A DNA stretch of 46,389 nucleotides from Tissierella simiarum. Lineage in GTDB: Bacteria > Bacillota > Clostridia > Tissierellales > Tissierellaceae. A program made the position numbers and the translations under genes. The notes beneath the pieces were generated by a model. That model had not been told where the DNA came from and did no database searches. It was given only the letters and a program-made list of their open reading frames with translations. Location of the stretch: the NCBI RefSeq assembly GCF_018917865.1, contig NZ_JAHLPM010000023.1, forward strand, positions 1 to 46,389, in the 5' to 3' direction. Shown here one piece after another: positions 7,112-15,859 of the stretch. Within the stretch, counting starts at the first letter, position 1; every line of letters begins with the position of its first letter.

Positions 7112-8146
7112 TTATTCTACTATTAAAAAATATTCTTGTTTTTCTACTACTTCACCAACAATTCCATACTTAGTTGGTGTATCTTCTAACTCCTCCATTA
7201 ATCTCTCCGCTTTATCCTTTGGGACAGATATCAATAAGCCTCCTGAAGTCTGAGGATCAAATAGAACGTCTTCTATATCTTTAGGAACATCCTTGTTTAT
7301 ATATATTCTATCTCCTATATATTTTCTATTAGCATAAGCACCCGCAGGTACCAAGCCCATTTGAGCATATTCTAATGTATTGATTATTAGTGGTATGTTA
7401 TTATGATTTATCCTTATTGTTACTGAACTTCCCATTGCCATTTCTAAAGCATGACCTAATAATCCAAATCCTGTGATATCTGTTAAACTATTAGCTCCTC
7501 CTGCTCTATCTAGAGCCTCCTTACCATATTTATTTAATGTAGTCATAACCTTTACTGCTTCATCATAGGAATTTCTATCTGCAATTTCTCCTTTTATCGC
7601 TGTATTCACGATACCTAATCCTAAAGGTTTAGTGAGTATAAGTAAATCTCCTGGCTTTGCATTACTATTAGTAAGGACTTTATTTGGATGAACAAATCCC
7701 GCTACCGATAAACCATACTTTGGTTCGTCATCTTCTACAGTGTGACCTCCAACTAATATAGCTCCTGCCTCTTGAACTTTATCAGATCCTCCTTTTAGTA
7801 TATCTACTAATACATTAGGATCTAAGCAGTTTGGAAAGCATACTATATTCATTGCAAGTTTTGGCTCTCCTCCCATAGCATAAATATCACTTAGAGAATT
7901 AGTAGCAGCTATTTGTCCAAAAACATAAGGATCATCTACTACAGGTGTAAAAAAGTCTAAAGTTTGTATAAGAGCCAATTCATCACTAATTCTATATACC
8001 GCTGCATCGTCAGAAGTATCTAAACCAACTATTAAATTATCATCAAAAGATTTTGGTAAATGACACAAAACTTGTGCCAAAACATCGGGTCCGATTTTAG
8101 CAGCTCATCCCGAACTCTTAGTTAACTGAGTTAACCTTTTTTCCAT
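7112..8146 (-). CDS. selD: Selenide, water dikinase SelD, itself a selenoprotein (in-frame UGA)
   Basis: SelD makes selenophosphate from selenide and ATP. A conventional reading opens only after a UGA and lacks the catalytic segment. Read through TGA 8105-8107, the protein starts [20 protein letters not shown], which is the SelD active-site motif with selenocysteine at residue 14 and the essential Lys three residues later. The full product is 344 residues, the normal family length. [13 protein letters not shown] and DPQTSGGLL are further SelD signatures. ATG 8146 is favoured over ATG 8152 because AGGAG lies nine bases upstream of it. A candidate bSECIS follows the UGA. The gene follows comEA closely and precedes selA. 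Confidence 0.95.
8062..8107 (-). promoter_or_regulatory. Candidate bSECIS element in selD
   Basis: Starting 26 bases after the UGA, GGCACAA and TTGTGTC pair (seven pairs, one G-U) around loop GTT. The apical loop is about 33 bases from the UGA and begins with G, both within the known bacterial SECIS rules. The hairpin is predicted by eye. Confidence 0.6.
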
Positions 8147-8161
8147 AATCATACACTCCTT

Positions 8162-8794
8162 TTATTTAACTGTTATCATTTCTTTTATACCTTCAAATTT
8201 CTTTTCTCCTATTCCTGAAACATTCTTTATATCATCAATACTTCTAAAAATGTTGTTGTCTCTATATTCTATTATTTTACTAGCGGTTACTTCTCCTATA
8301 CCTGGTAAGGACATTAGCTCTTCTTTAGTACAGGTATTTATATTTACTTTACTTTCTACTGTAGAATTTGAATTTTCATAGTGCTCAGAATCTATCTCTT
8401 TATTAATATCTTCACCTATTTTAGGAATAAAAATTTTCTCTTCATCTACTAATTTCTTAGCTAAATTAATTCTATCTAAATCCGCATGTTTTTTCAATCC
8501 TCCAGCTAAATCTACAGCATCTGCTACTCTTGAACCTAAAGTTAGCTCTACAATTCCTGGATTATAAACTTCACCACTAATATGTACCATTATAATTTCA
8601 TCTGTTTTATCTATTACAATATCTTGGTTTTCTTCATCCATTTCATTATCCAAACTAATTACTTCAACTGAATCTTTAGAGTTACTCTCTAGAGACATAT
8701 TATTCCTAGGTGTGAAGTTAAATATGGCAATAGAAATAATTATAAAAACAATTAATAGTATAACTATTTGTTCTCTCTTTGTAAAGGAATCCAT
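8162..8794 (-). CDS. comEA: ComEA-family DNA-binding protein (SLBB plus helix-hairpin-helix)
   Basis: ComEA binds double-stranded DNA outside the membrane during natural transformation. The 210-residue protein has one N-terminal membrane helix (about 10-27). An acidic linker follows, then an SLBB domain (HISGEVYNPGIVEL, about 75-130). The C-terminal tandem helix-hairpin-helix DNA-binding domain has VNINTCTKEELMSLPGIGE and IDDIKNVSGIGEKKFE. The gene is directly upstream of selD on the same strand. No comEC or comEB is in view, so uptake competence cannot be judged from here; many Clostridia keep comEA alone. Confidence 0.88.
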   Translation of the reverse strand: MDSFTKREQIVILLIVFIIISIAIFNFTPRNNMSLESNSKDSVEVISLDNEMDEENQDIVIDKTDEIIMVHISGEVYNPGIVELTLGSRVADAVDLAGGLKKHADLDRINLAKKLVDEEKIFIPKIGEDINKEIDSEHYENSNSTVESKVNINTCTKEELMSLPGIGEVTASKIIEYRDNNIFRSIDDIKNVSGIGEKKFEGIKEMITVK

Positions 8795-8947
8795 ATATTA
8801 TCCCCCTTCTCTTAGTTCTTTACAATACTTCCATATTCTACTTTATTATTACTTTTCCTCTTTTTTATATAAATAATCTTATAATTTACTTAAAAAAAAG
8901 CTGATTTTCTGGTATACTTTAATAAGAATAATAAGGTGGTGTTTTAA

Positions 8948-10225
8948 ATGAAGAAAGCAATAATTGCAATAATAGTTTTTCTCTTACTTAATAGTTTTTC
9001 TCCTTCCTATGCAACAGATAACTTGATTTTAGCAGGAGAAGCTGGTATTTTAATTGATGGTGAAACTGGACAAGTCCTATATGAAAAAAATGCTCATTTA
9101 CAACTTTATCCCGCCAGTACAACTAAGATAATGACAGGTATATTAGCTATAGAATTGGGGAAAATGGATGATATTGTAACAGTTGATCAAGAAGTTGTTA
9201 ACTTAACTGATGGAAGTCATATAGCTCTAGAACCAGGAGAGCAAGTGAAACTAGAATATCTAATGTATGCACTTTTAGTTGAATCCGCTAATGATTCGGC
9301 TTTAGCCATAGCTAAACATATATCTGGTAGTATCGATGGTTTTGCTAAATTAATGAATGAGAAAGCAAAGAAAATAGGAGCCTTAAATACTAATTTTGTT
9401 AATCCAAATGGACTTCATGATGAAAATCATGTTACTACAGCATACGATCTTGCTCTTATAGCTAAATATGCTATGCAAAATGAAAATTTTAGACAAATTG
9501 TTGCCAACTATACTTATTTAATTCCTCCTACAAACAAAAAAACTGAAGCTAGACCATTGAATTCAGCTAATAAACTTTTATATAGTAATCAGAAAATTGA
9601 TGTAGATGGAAAAGCTGTACCTATCAAATATGAAGGAGTTAATGGGGTTAAAACTGGCTATACTCAAATGGCACAAAATTGTCTTGTAACATCTGCTCAA
9701 AAAGGAAACCAAAAATTAATTTCTGTAGTATTAAAATCAAATGGAAGAAACGTATATTCTGATACTCATAAGCTTTTAAACTATGGATTTAATAATTTTG
9801 AAAAAGTAACTTTAGCTTATAATAATGAATTCATAGATAATATTAAAATTCAAAATGGAAAGTTACCTTTAATTGCAGGAATCATAAAAAATAGTCTTAC
9901 ACTCACTATCCCTAAAGGTAGTAAAGACAATATTGAAAAGAAAATTATTCTTAACGAAGCCATAGAAGCTCCTATTGAAAAAGAGCAAAGTCTTGGCAAG
10001 GTTGAATATTTCTTAAAAGGTGAAAAAATTGGAGAAACTGATATTGTTTCCAGTTTAGCTGTTGAAGAAATTCCTAAGGTAGGTATGTTTAAGAAAATAT
10101 TAGATAAATGGTATATTATTCTTTTTTTAATTTTAATCATTAGTAGAAGTGTTTATCTAATAAAGAAAAAGAAAAGAAGAAAGAAGAGATCTAGTTTATA
10201 TAAAGTTCCAAGCTCATTAAAATAA
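8948..10225 (+). CDS. dacF: D-alanyl-D-alanine carboxypeptidase (DacF/PBP5 family)
   Basis: The enzyme trims the terminal D-Ala from peptidoglycan stem peptides. The 425-residue protein has a signal peptide (about 1-22) and the three serine-PBP motifs: SxxK in ASTTKIMT (near residue 57), SxN in ESANDSA and KTG in GVKTGYT. A PBP5-type C-terminal domain follows. The tail has a hydrophobic helix (about 388-405) and a very basic end, so this copy appears anchored by a true transmembrane segment rather than the usual amphipathic helix. It is one of the few plus-strand genes. It starts at ATG 8948 after AAGGTGG and runs divergently from comEA. DacB or DacF assignment within the family is uncertain. 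Confidence 0.88.
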   Translation: MKKAIIAIIVFLLLNSFSPSYATDNLILAGEAGILIDGETGQVLYEKNAHLQLYPASTTKIMTGILAIELGKMDDIVTVDQEVVNLTDGSHIALEPGEQVKLEYLMYALLVESANDSALAIAKHISGSIDGFAKLMNEKAKKIGALNTNFVNPNGLHDENHVTTAYDLALIAKYAMQNENFRQIVANYTYLIPPTNKKTEARPLNSANKLLYSNQKIDVDGKAVPIKYEGVNGVKTGYTQMAQNCLVTSAQKGNQKLISVVLKSNGRNVYSDTHKLLNYGFNNFEKVTLAYNNEFIDNIKIQNGKLPLIAGIIKNSLTLTIPKGSKDNIEKKIILNEAIEAPIEKEQSLGKVEYFLKGEKIGETDIVSSLAVEEIPKVGMFKKILDKWYIILFLILIISRSVYLIKKKKRRKKRSSLYKVPSSLK

Positions 10226-10249
10226 CCTCGTCTAGTAGACGAGGTTATT
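10221..10249. terminator. Bidirectional terminator between dacF and ridA
   Basis: AATAACCTCGTC and GACGAGGTTATT form a perfect 12-pair stem with loop TAGTA, flanked by T-rich and A-rich ends. It serves the convergent dacF and ridA genes and overlaps the dacF stop codon. Confidence 0.88.
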
Positions 10250-10258
10250 TTATAATGA

Positions 10259-10648
10259 TTATAATATAGCAATTGCCTCTATTTCAATATCTCCTCCTTT
10301 AGGAAGTTGTGAAACTTCAACTAAAGTTCTTGCAGGTTTATGTTCACTAAAATATTCTTCATATACTTCATTAATCATTGGAAAGTTTTTAATATCGGTT
10401 ATGTAGATAGAAACTTTCACTACGTCCTTTAAAGTTGCATTTCCTTCTTCTAAAACAGCCTTTACATTTTCTAAACACAATCTAGTTTCTTTTTGAATAT
10501 CACCCTTTAATAATTCTCCTGTTTCTGGTACTATTGGTAGCTGTCCAGAAGTATATATGATATTACCCGCTTTCATCGCTTTCATTCCTTGTGAATAAGG
10601 ACCTACAGCAGCTGGTGCTTTACTAGTTGATATAGGTATTAACGCCAT
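10259..10648 (-). CDS. ridA: RidA family enamine/imine deaminase
   Basis: RidA hydrolyses reactive 2-aminoacrylate and related enamines released by PLP enzymes. The 129-residue product has the family pattern: GPYSQGMKA near the start, IYTSGQLPI, and the signature PARTLVEVSQLPKGGDIEIE with the catalytic Arg. ATG 10648 is chosen because AAGGAGG lies eight bases upstream; a GTG three codons earlier is too close to that site. It is the last gene of the rsfS-ridA end of the operon and ends at a shared terminator. Confidence 0.94.
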   Translation of the reverse strand: MALIPISTSKAPAAVGPYSQGMKAMKAGNIIYTSGQLPIVPETGELLKGDIQKETRLCLENVKAVLEEGNATLKDVVKVSIYITDIKNFPMINEVYEEYFSEHKPARTLVEVSQLPKGGDIEIEAIAIL

Positions 10649-10661
10649 ACTCTTCACCTCC

Positions 10662-11015
10662 TTACAGTATATTGTCTAAAGTAAGTTCTTCACTATCAGC
10701 CCATAATCTTTCAAGATTATAAAATTCTCTTTCTTCTCTATGGAAAATATGAACTATAATATTACCATAATCCATTAATATCCACCTAGCACTTTGATAG
10801 CCCTCTTTACTTACTTCTTCAAAGCCTTCTTCCCTCATCTTATCTTCTACTTCATCTGCTATAGCCATTGTTTGACTAGATGAGTTTCCACTTACAATTA
10901 CAAAATAATCAGCAATTGAAGTCAACTTTGATATATCTAAAACTTTTATATCTAATGCTTTTTTATCATCACATGCTTTTACTACAACAGATAAACTTTT
11001 ATCTAATTCCTTCAC
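10662..11015 (-). CDS. rsfS: Ribosome silencing factor RsfS
   Basis: RsfS binds L14 and blocks joining of the ribosomal subunits when nutrients are short. The 117-residue sequence carries the family motifs DYFVIVSGNSSSQ, WILMDYGNIIVHIFH and REFYNLERLWAD. The start is GTG 11015, with GGAGG about eight bases upstream. The order LCP-rsfS-ridA here continues the nadD-yqeK-LCP-rsfS block that is conserved in Firmicutes. Confidence 0.95.
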   Translation of the reverse strand: MKELDKSLSVVVKACDDKKALDIKVLDISKLTSIADYFVIVSGNSSSQTMAIADEVEDKMREEGFEEVSKEGYQSARWILMDYGNIIVHIFHREEREFYNLERLWADSEELTLDNIL

Positions 11016-11034
11016 CTAATTCCCTCCTGATATT

Positions 11035-11985
11035 TTAATTCGCTTCATCAATGTTGTTTCTTATACTTTCTACAGCTTCTTGATTTAAGAACATTTCCTT
11101 TACTAATCTACCGCTTTCATCCTTATAGGGTATATAGTAAGATATTCCTTTAATTGTCTTTGGTTCACCCGGTAATGTTGCAGTATGCATAGCCGTGGTA
11201 TCAAAAGATTTTGCTTTAACAGCAAACTTCATTATCAAATCTAATGGAATATTAGTATCTACATTATCATAATAGGTTTTTACCATCTGAGGAACTTTCA
11301 TTATATTAGCTGGTTTTAAAGATTGATCTACTAAAGCTTTCATAAAAGTCTGTTGAGCTCTTATTCTACCTAAATCTTGATCTTTGTACCCTTTTCTATA
11401 TCTTAAAAATTGTAAAGATTTGTCACCATCTAATACTTGTAATCCTTTCTTTAAGTTTATATGAAGAGGTGGATCTGCCACTGGATCATCATATTTCATA
11501 TTCATCGGAACATCAATTTCCACTCCACCAATTAAGTTAACATATTCTTCTACAATTCCATAGTCTACCCTAACATAATAATCTAAATCTATACCTAATA
11601 AATCTTTAACAGCTTTCATTGATAATTCAGGCCCACCATATGCATGAGCATGATTAATTTTTTCTTCATACTTTCTTCCTCTAATCATAGCTTTCGTATC
11701 TCTAGGTATAGATAATAATGAAATCTGACTTGTAGATTTATCTACTTTACACAACATCATGGTGTCAGATCTGACTTTATCGTTTTTCTTTGTATCTTTC
11801 CCATCTACGCCCAATAATAAAAAGGTAATTTCATCTTGGTCATCAAGCACTCTATCTAAAAAACTTTCCTTAGAAATAGTGTCCTCCTCATCTGGCTTAA
11901 GCATATAAAAATATATAGTTCCACCATAAATTAAAACGAAAGCCATAAAAGAAATAAGAAAAGTCTTTAAGAATCTTTTTTTCAT
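11035..11985 (-). CDS. LytR-CpsA-Psr (LCP) family phosphotransferase
   Basis: LCP enzymes transfer undecaprenyl-linked glycopolymers onto peptidoglycan at the outer membrane face. The 316-residue protein has a basic start and one membrane helix (about 8-26), then the LCP domain. The domain shows DTMMLCKVD, SIPRDTKAMI and the Arg-rich lipid-phosphate pocket LQFLRYRKGYKDQDLGRI. ATG 11985 has GGAG eight bases upstream inside the yqeK end; a GTG nine bases earlier overlaps yqeK but is too near the ribosome site. Confidence 0.92.
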   Translation of the reverse strand: MKKRFLKTFLISFMAFVLIYGGTIYFYMLKPDEEDTISKESFLDRVLDDQDEITFLLLGVDGKDTKKNDKVRSDTMMLCKVDKSTSQISLLSIPRDTKAMIRGRKYEEKINHAHAYGGPELSMKAVKDLLGIDLDYYVRVDYGIVEEYVNLIGGVEIDVPMNMKYDDPVADPPLHINLKKGLQVLDGDKSLQFLRYRKGYKDQDLGRIRAQQTFMKALVDQSLKPANIMKVPQMVKTYYDNVDTNIPLDLIMKFAVKAKSFDTTAMHTATLPGEPKTIKGISYYIPYKDESGRLVKEMFLNQEAVESIRNNIDEAN

Positions 11986-11990
11986 TTGTC

Positions 11991-12560
11991 TCACTCCAAC
12001 TTTAATCGAATTTTAAGATAATTTCTAGATTTTATAGTATCTAAATGAATCAACTGACCTTTATCAATGACAAATTTAATAGTATTGTCCATAGCTAATA
12101 AGATACTTTTATCTAAATTTTCATAAGCAAGTTTTCTAACTTCATTAACACCTTTAAAATTCCTGCCTGGCTCAATATAGTCAGCTATATAAATTATTTT
12201 ATCCAGAACAGTCATTCTCTCTCTACCAGTAGTATGATAATAGATGGCATCTAAAACGTCCCTATCCTTAATATTATATTCTACCTCAGCTATTTTGGAA
12301 CCTATTGGTCCATGAAGGAGTTGTATATTATGCTCCATGACACTATCTAAAATTATATCAAAGTCATATGCCATTTTCAATAAATTTATTTGATCCTTAA
12401 ACTTAGCACAATCATGAAGGAGTCCAGCTTTCCTAGCCTTTTCAATATCTACACCATAAATTTCGGCAAGTTCTATAGCTGTATTCATAACCCCTAAAGA
12501 GTGCTTGTACCTTTCTAATCCTATAGTTTCAATAAGTCTTTCTTCTATCCATTTTTCCAT
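11991..12560 (-). CDS. yqeK: YqeK, HD-domain diadenosine tetraphosphate hydrolase
   Basis: YqeK splits Ap4A symmetrically to two ADP. The 189-residue protein has the HD metal-binding pattern: His in RYKHSLGVM, HDCAK near residue 50, a further His in YYHTTGRE and the last Asp in IYIADYIEPGR. It is directly downstream of nadD, the arrangement typical of Firmicutes, and its end overlaps the LCP gene region. Confidence 0.93.
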   Translation of the reverse strand: MEKWIEERLIETIGLERYKHSLGVMNTAIELAEIYGVDIEKARKAGLLHDCAKFKDQINLLKMAYDFDIILDSVMEHNIQLLHGPIGSKIAEVEYNIKDRDVLDAIYYHTTGRERMTVLDKIIYIADYIEPGRNFKGVNEVRKLAYENLDKSILLAMDNTIKFVIDKGQLIHLDTIKSRNYLKIRLKLE

Positions 12561-12575
12561 TATGAAAAATCTCCT

Positions 12576-13175
12576 TTATTTATATAAGCCGTATTTAGTA
12601 ATATAATCTTCCACTGATTCAGGAACTAAATACTTTATTGATTGTCCCTTATTAACTCTATTCCTTATTTCTGTTGAAGAAATCTCTATTAAAGGGGAGT
12701 CTACTTTAACAATATTACTATTATGTAAAGTTTTTAAGTTTTGTATCTTCTCTACTATTTTATCATTATTATAATTAGGTCTTTCAACTACGGCAAAATT
12801 GCATAGTCCTAAAAGTTTTTTATAATCTTTCCATTTTTCTATTTCAAACAAAGAATCTGCACCTATAATAAAATAAAATTCATCTTTAGGATATTCTTCT
12901 TTCAAAGCTTCAATAGTGTCTATAGTATAAGTTATATTTTTTCTTTCTATTTCCATTGATGACACTTGGAAAAAAGAGTTAGATAAAGTTGCTAAAACAG
13001 TCATCTCTAGCCTATGGTTTAAATAAGCAACTTCCTCTATCTCTTTATGAGGAGGTTTTCCAGTAGGTATAAATAATACTTTATCTAGATTCAAACTATA
13101 TCGTGTGTATTCAGCCATGATTAAATGACCATTGTGAATTGGATTAAAGGTGCCCCCCATTATTCCAATTTTCAT
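12576..13175 (-). CDS. nadD: Nicotinate-nucleotide adenylyltransferase NadD
   Basis: NadD makes deamido-NAD from nicotinate mononucleotide and ATP. The 199-residue sequence opens MKIGIMGGTFNPIHNGHL, the HxGH nucleotidyl-transferase motif. FIPTGKPPHK and the C-terminal SSTEIRNRV (ISSTxxR) follow. ATG 13175 has GGAGGG at a suitable distance. Confidence 0.96.
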   Translation of the reverse strand: MKIGIMGGTFNPIHNGHLIMAEYTRYSLNLDKVLFIPTGKPPHKEIEEVAYLNHRLEMTVLATLSNSFFQVSSMEIERKNITYTIDTIEALKEEYPKDEFYFIIGADSLFEIEKWKDYKKLLGLCNFAVVERPNYNNDKIVEKIQNLKTLHNSNIVKVDSPLIEISSTEIRNRVNKGQSIKYLVPESVEDYITKYGLYK

Positions 13176-13208
13176 ATTTCATATCCCTCCAAAATCTCTA
13201 TTAATAAT

Positions 13209-13240
13209 TAAACTTCAGAAACATTTATTTCTGAAGTTTA
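13209..13240 (-). terminator. Long hairpin between yhbY and nadD
   Basis: TAAACTTCAGAAA and TTTCTGAAGTTTA form a perfect 13-pair stem with a six-base loop (13222-13227). The downstream T run is short on either strand, so it may act as a weak terminator or an RNA-processing/stability hairpin in a continuing transcript. Confidence 0.55.
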
Positions 13241-13253
13241 ATGAAATATCAAT

Positions 13254-13547
13254 CTATCTTGGTAATTCTATTCTTTTATTATCGACTGATTCTCTATACA
13301 ATACAAACTTATTTCCAATACTTTGTACAAATTCAGCCATAACTGACTCGGCTAATTCACTAGCTACTTGATTAGCATCTAAAAAGCTGTTTTTTAGTAC
13401 TTTTATTTTAATGATTTCTCTTGCTTCCAAAGCTTCATCTACTTGTTTTATAAAGTTTTCTGTTACTCCATTTTTACCTAATTGAAATATTGGATCTATG
13501 TTATTAGCAATACCTTTAAGATAGCTTCTTTGTTTCCCAGTTAGCAA
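13254..13547 (-). CDS. yhbY: YhbY family CRM-domain RNA-binding protein
   Basis: YhbY is a small ribosome-associated protein with a single CRM domain. The 97-residue product shows LTGKQRSYLKGIANNIDPIF, then QLGKNGVT and the GNKFVLYRES strand, with RIELPR at the end. It begins at TTG 13547, preceded by GAGGAG. It lies between obgE and nadD, the same order as in Bacillus. Confidence 0.94.
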   Translation of the reverse strand: MLTGKQRSYLKGIANNIDPIFQLGKNGVTENFIKQVDEALEAREIIKIKVLKNSFLDANQVASELAESVMAEFVQSIGNKFVLYRESVDNKRIELPR

Positions 13548-13565
13548 TTAATACACTCCTCTAGT

Positions 13566-13748
13566 TTAAACTTCTATTTCTTTTCTGGATTGTCTTCTAT
13601 GGATTTCGTAGCTCTTAGTTCCCTTCTTCCAGCCAGTTCTTGACTTTTCTTCTGGCTCATAATTTTCATTAATAACTACTTGATTTTTGGATAAACAATA
13701 ATATGTTGGTTGATTTTCTTTGCAGTTTCCACAATTTAAACAGTCCAT
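13566..13748 (-). CDS. Small N-terminally Cys-rich protein of unknown function (60 aa)
   Basis: The 60-residue product starts MDCLNCGNCKEN and has a further Cys at residue 18, giving Cys 3, 6, 9 and 18. This spacing could hold zinc or an iron-sulfur cluster. The C-terminal half is polar and basic. It fits neatly between obgE and yhbY on the same strand with short gaps on both sides, so it is likely a real gene of the operon. I do not recognise the family. Confidence 0.65.
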   Translation of the reverse strand: MDCLNCGNCKENQPTYYCLSKNQVVINENYEPEEKSRTGWKKGTKSYEIHRRQSRKEIEV

Positions 13749-13768
13749 TTTACCTATAAACCCTCCAT

Positions 13769-15037
13769 TTAGTCAAAAAATTCAAATTCATGCCCACAAA
13801 TAAATACAGAGTCATATTCTTCAATACCTAACTTCTTAAGTCTTTCCACAACTCCCCTCTTTCTTATAACATTTTGGAAATATCTTAGAGAATCAATATT
13901 GTCAAAATAAGTTGAATATAACAACTTTTCTATGAAATCTCCTTCTACTATAAATTTTCCATCTTCTTTTTTTACTATAATGGATTCTTCTTTATCTTCA
14001 AACTCTTCTAATTCTTCATCGAAGGTTTCATAGTCTATTTCAATGTTAGATAATATATCCCATATTCCATACTTAAGCTCATTAACACCTTCTAATGTAG
14101 CAGCAGAAATTGAATATACTTTATATCCTTTGGATTCAAAAGTTTCCTTTATTTTTTCTAGACCTTCCTCAGCCTCCGGAATATCCATTTTATTTGCTAC
14201 AATGATTTGAGGTTTTTCTCCTAATCTTGGATTATATTGAGTTAGTTCATCGTTGATCTTGCAAAAATCTTCTACAGGATCTCTGCCCTCGCTACCTGAA
14301 GCATCAATAACATGAACCAAAATCCTAGTTCTTTCAATATGTCTTAGAAAATCATGACCTAAACCTGCTCCTTCATGGGCTCCTTCAATTAATCCAGGAA
14401 TATCTGCTATGACAAAGCTTTTCTCCTCATCTACTCTAACTACACCTAAATTTGGAGTTAAAGTTGTAAAATGATAGTTGGCAATTTTAGGCTTAGCTGC
14501 TGAAAGAATAGATAATAGTGTAGACTTACCTACATTCGGAAAACCAATTAAGCCCACATCTGCTAATAGCTTAAGTTCTAAAAGAATGCTTCTTTCTTCT
14601 CCTTTAGTACCAGCTTCAGCAAAACCAGGAGCTTGACGAGTAGGTGTTGCGAATTTCGCATTTCCTCTACCACCTTTACCACCTCTAGCTATAATATAAG
14701 TTTGACCATTTTCCTTTAAGTCTACAATAACCTTATCTGTTTTTTCATCTTTTACTAAAGTCCCTACTGGCAATCGCAAAATAAGGTCCTTTCCATTTCT
14801 ACCATATTGTTTTTTAGATCTACCATTCTCTCCACTTTCTGCACTATAGGAACGCTTATACCGAAAGTCCATTAAGGTTCTAATACCTTCATCAGCCTTT
14901 AAAATAATATTTCCGCCATCTCCTCCATCTCCTCCATAAGGGCCTCCTGAGGGTTCATATTTCTCTCTTCTCCACGCAACAACTCCATCCCCACCTTTTC
15001 CAGCTTTTACGAACACTTTTGCCACATCAATAAACAT
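13769..15037 (-). CDS. obgE: GTPase Obg
   Basis: Obg is an essential GTPase in 50S assembly and stress/sporulation control. The 422-residue protein has three domains. The glycine-rich Obg fold (about 1-158) has FVKAGKGGDGVVAWRREKYEP. The G domain (about 159-330) has GFPNVGKST, DIPGLIEGAHEG and ANKMD. The C-terminal OCT domain (about 345-422) is also present. A strong promoter is visible directly upstream and the rpmA terminator separates it from the ribosomal-protein genes. Confidence 0.97.
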   Translation of the reverse strand: MFIDVAKVFVKAGKGGDGVVAWRREKYEPSGGPYGGDGGDGGNIILKADEGIRTLMDFRYKRSYSAESGENGRSKKQYGRNGKDLILRLPVGTLVKDEKTDKVIVDLKENGQTYIIARGGKGGRGNAKFATPTRQAPGFAEAGTKGEERSILLELKLLADVGLIGFPNVGKSTLLSILSAAKPKIANYHFTTLTPNLGVVRVDEEKSFVIADIPGLIEGAHEGAGLGHDFLRHIERTRILVHVIDASGSEGRDPVEDFCKINDELTQYNPRLGEKPQIIVANKMDIPEAEEGLEKIKETFESKGYKVYSISAATLEGVNELKYGIWDILSNIEIDYETFDEELEEFEDKEESIIVKKEDGKFIVEGDFIEKLLYSTYFDNIDSLRYFQNVIRKRGVVERLKKLGIEEYDSVFICGHEFEFFD

Positions 15038-15078
15038 ATCATCATCCTTACTTTCTCTTGCATATTATTAGTAATTTT

Positions 15079-15106
15079 ATTATATCAATATATATTAGAC
15101 TGTCAA
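15079..15106 (-). promoter_or_regulatory. Sigma-A promoter of obgE
   Basis: TTGACA, a 16-base spacer and TATAAT on the minus strand, about 40 bases before the obgE start. Both hexamers are perfect consensus. Confidence 0.8.
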
Positions 15107-15174
15107 TATTTTAGTGCCAAATTTGTATCTATGCTAATTTAATTTATTTTATTCCATTATTATAAAAATATACT

Positions 15175-15210
15175 ACAAAAAAATATAAGCTTACCAGATG
15201 GTAAGCTTAT
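15175..15210 (-). terminator. Terminator after rpmA
   Basis: ATAAGCTTACC and GGTAAGCTTAT pair perfectly around a four-base loop (15184-15210). On the minus strand TTTTTTT follows. It ends the rplU-prp-rpmA unit. Confidence 0.87.
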
Positions 15211-15213
15211 GGA

Positions 15214-15504
15214 TTATGCTAATTCTTCTGCAGGATAAACACTAACTTGTTTTTTATCTCTACCTTTTCTTTCAAATTTAACTACTCCGTTTACTGTTGC
15301 AAATAATGTATCATCGCTTCCTCTTCCTACATTATTACCAGGATGGATTTTTGTTCCTCTTTGTCTAACAAGAATATTTCCTGCTAATACAAATTGCCCA
15401 TCTCCTCTTTTTACACCTAATCGTTTGGCTTCACTATCTCTACCGTTTCTGGAGCTACCTACTCCTTTTTTAGTAGCGAATAGCTGTAAGTTCAATTTAA
15501 TCAT
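15214..15504 (-). CDS. rpmA: 50S ribosomal protein L27, with Prp-cleaved N-terminal extension
   Basis: The 96-residue protein carries the L27 core ([19 protein letters not shown], then [14 protein letters not shown]). It begins with the extra leader [10 protein letters not shown] in front of TKKG. In Firmicutes this leader is removed by the protease Prp, because the mature N-terminus reaches the peptidyl-transferase centre. The prp gene is directly upstream. Confidence 0.98.
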   Translation of the reverse strand: MIKLNLQLFATKKGVGSSRNGRDSEAKRLGVKRGDGQFVLAGNILVRQRGTKIHPGNNVGRGSDDTLFATVNGVVKFERKGRDKKQVSVYPAEELA

Positions 15505-15507
15505 CCA

Positions 15508-15855
15508 TTACACCTCCCCATATTCGAGAGTTACATACTTTGGGTAACTTTCAATAACAGATTTTATACCTACTTCTAAAGATTTTAACACTATTTCAGT
15601 TTTATCCAATAATGAAAAATCTATGTCTACTGGTAAATTAACATCTAAATATCCTGTTATGTCATCTATAAAATAATCTATCTTGTCTTCTTCTACACCA
15701 CATACTTCTACCAACGAAAACAAGGCTGTCTGAGTCAGTACAGATATAGCTGCACATACAATATCTTTTCCATATGCATCATAATTTGCATGTCCTTCAA
15801 CAGTATATTTCCTGATATATCCCTGTTTATCCTTAAAAATCTTAATTTTTAGCAT
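15508..15855 (-). CDS. prp: Ribosomal-processing cysteine protease Prp
   Basis: Prp removes the N-terminal leader from L27. The 115-residue protein shows the catalytic dyad His22 (VEGHANYD) and Cys34 (GKDIVCAAIS) at the family positions. It lies between rplU and rpmA, the universal Firmicute order, with three bases before the rpmA start. Confidence 0.95.
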   Translation of the reverse strand: MLKIKIFKDKQGYIRKYTVEGHANYDAYGKDIVCAAISVLTQTALFSLVEVCGVEEDKIDYFIDDITGYLDVNLPVDIDFSLLDKTEIVLKSLEVGIKSVIESYPKYVTLEYGEV

Positions 15856-15859
15856 TTCT

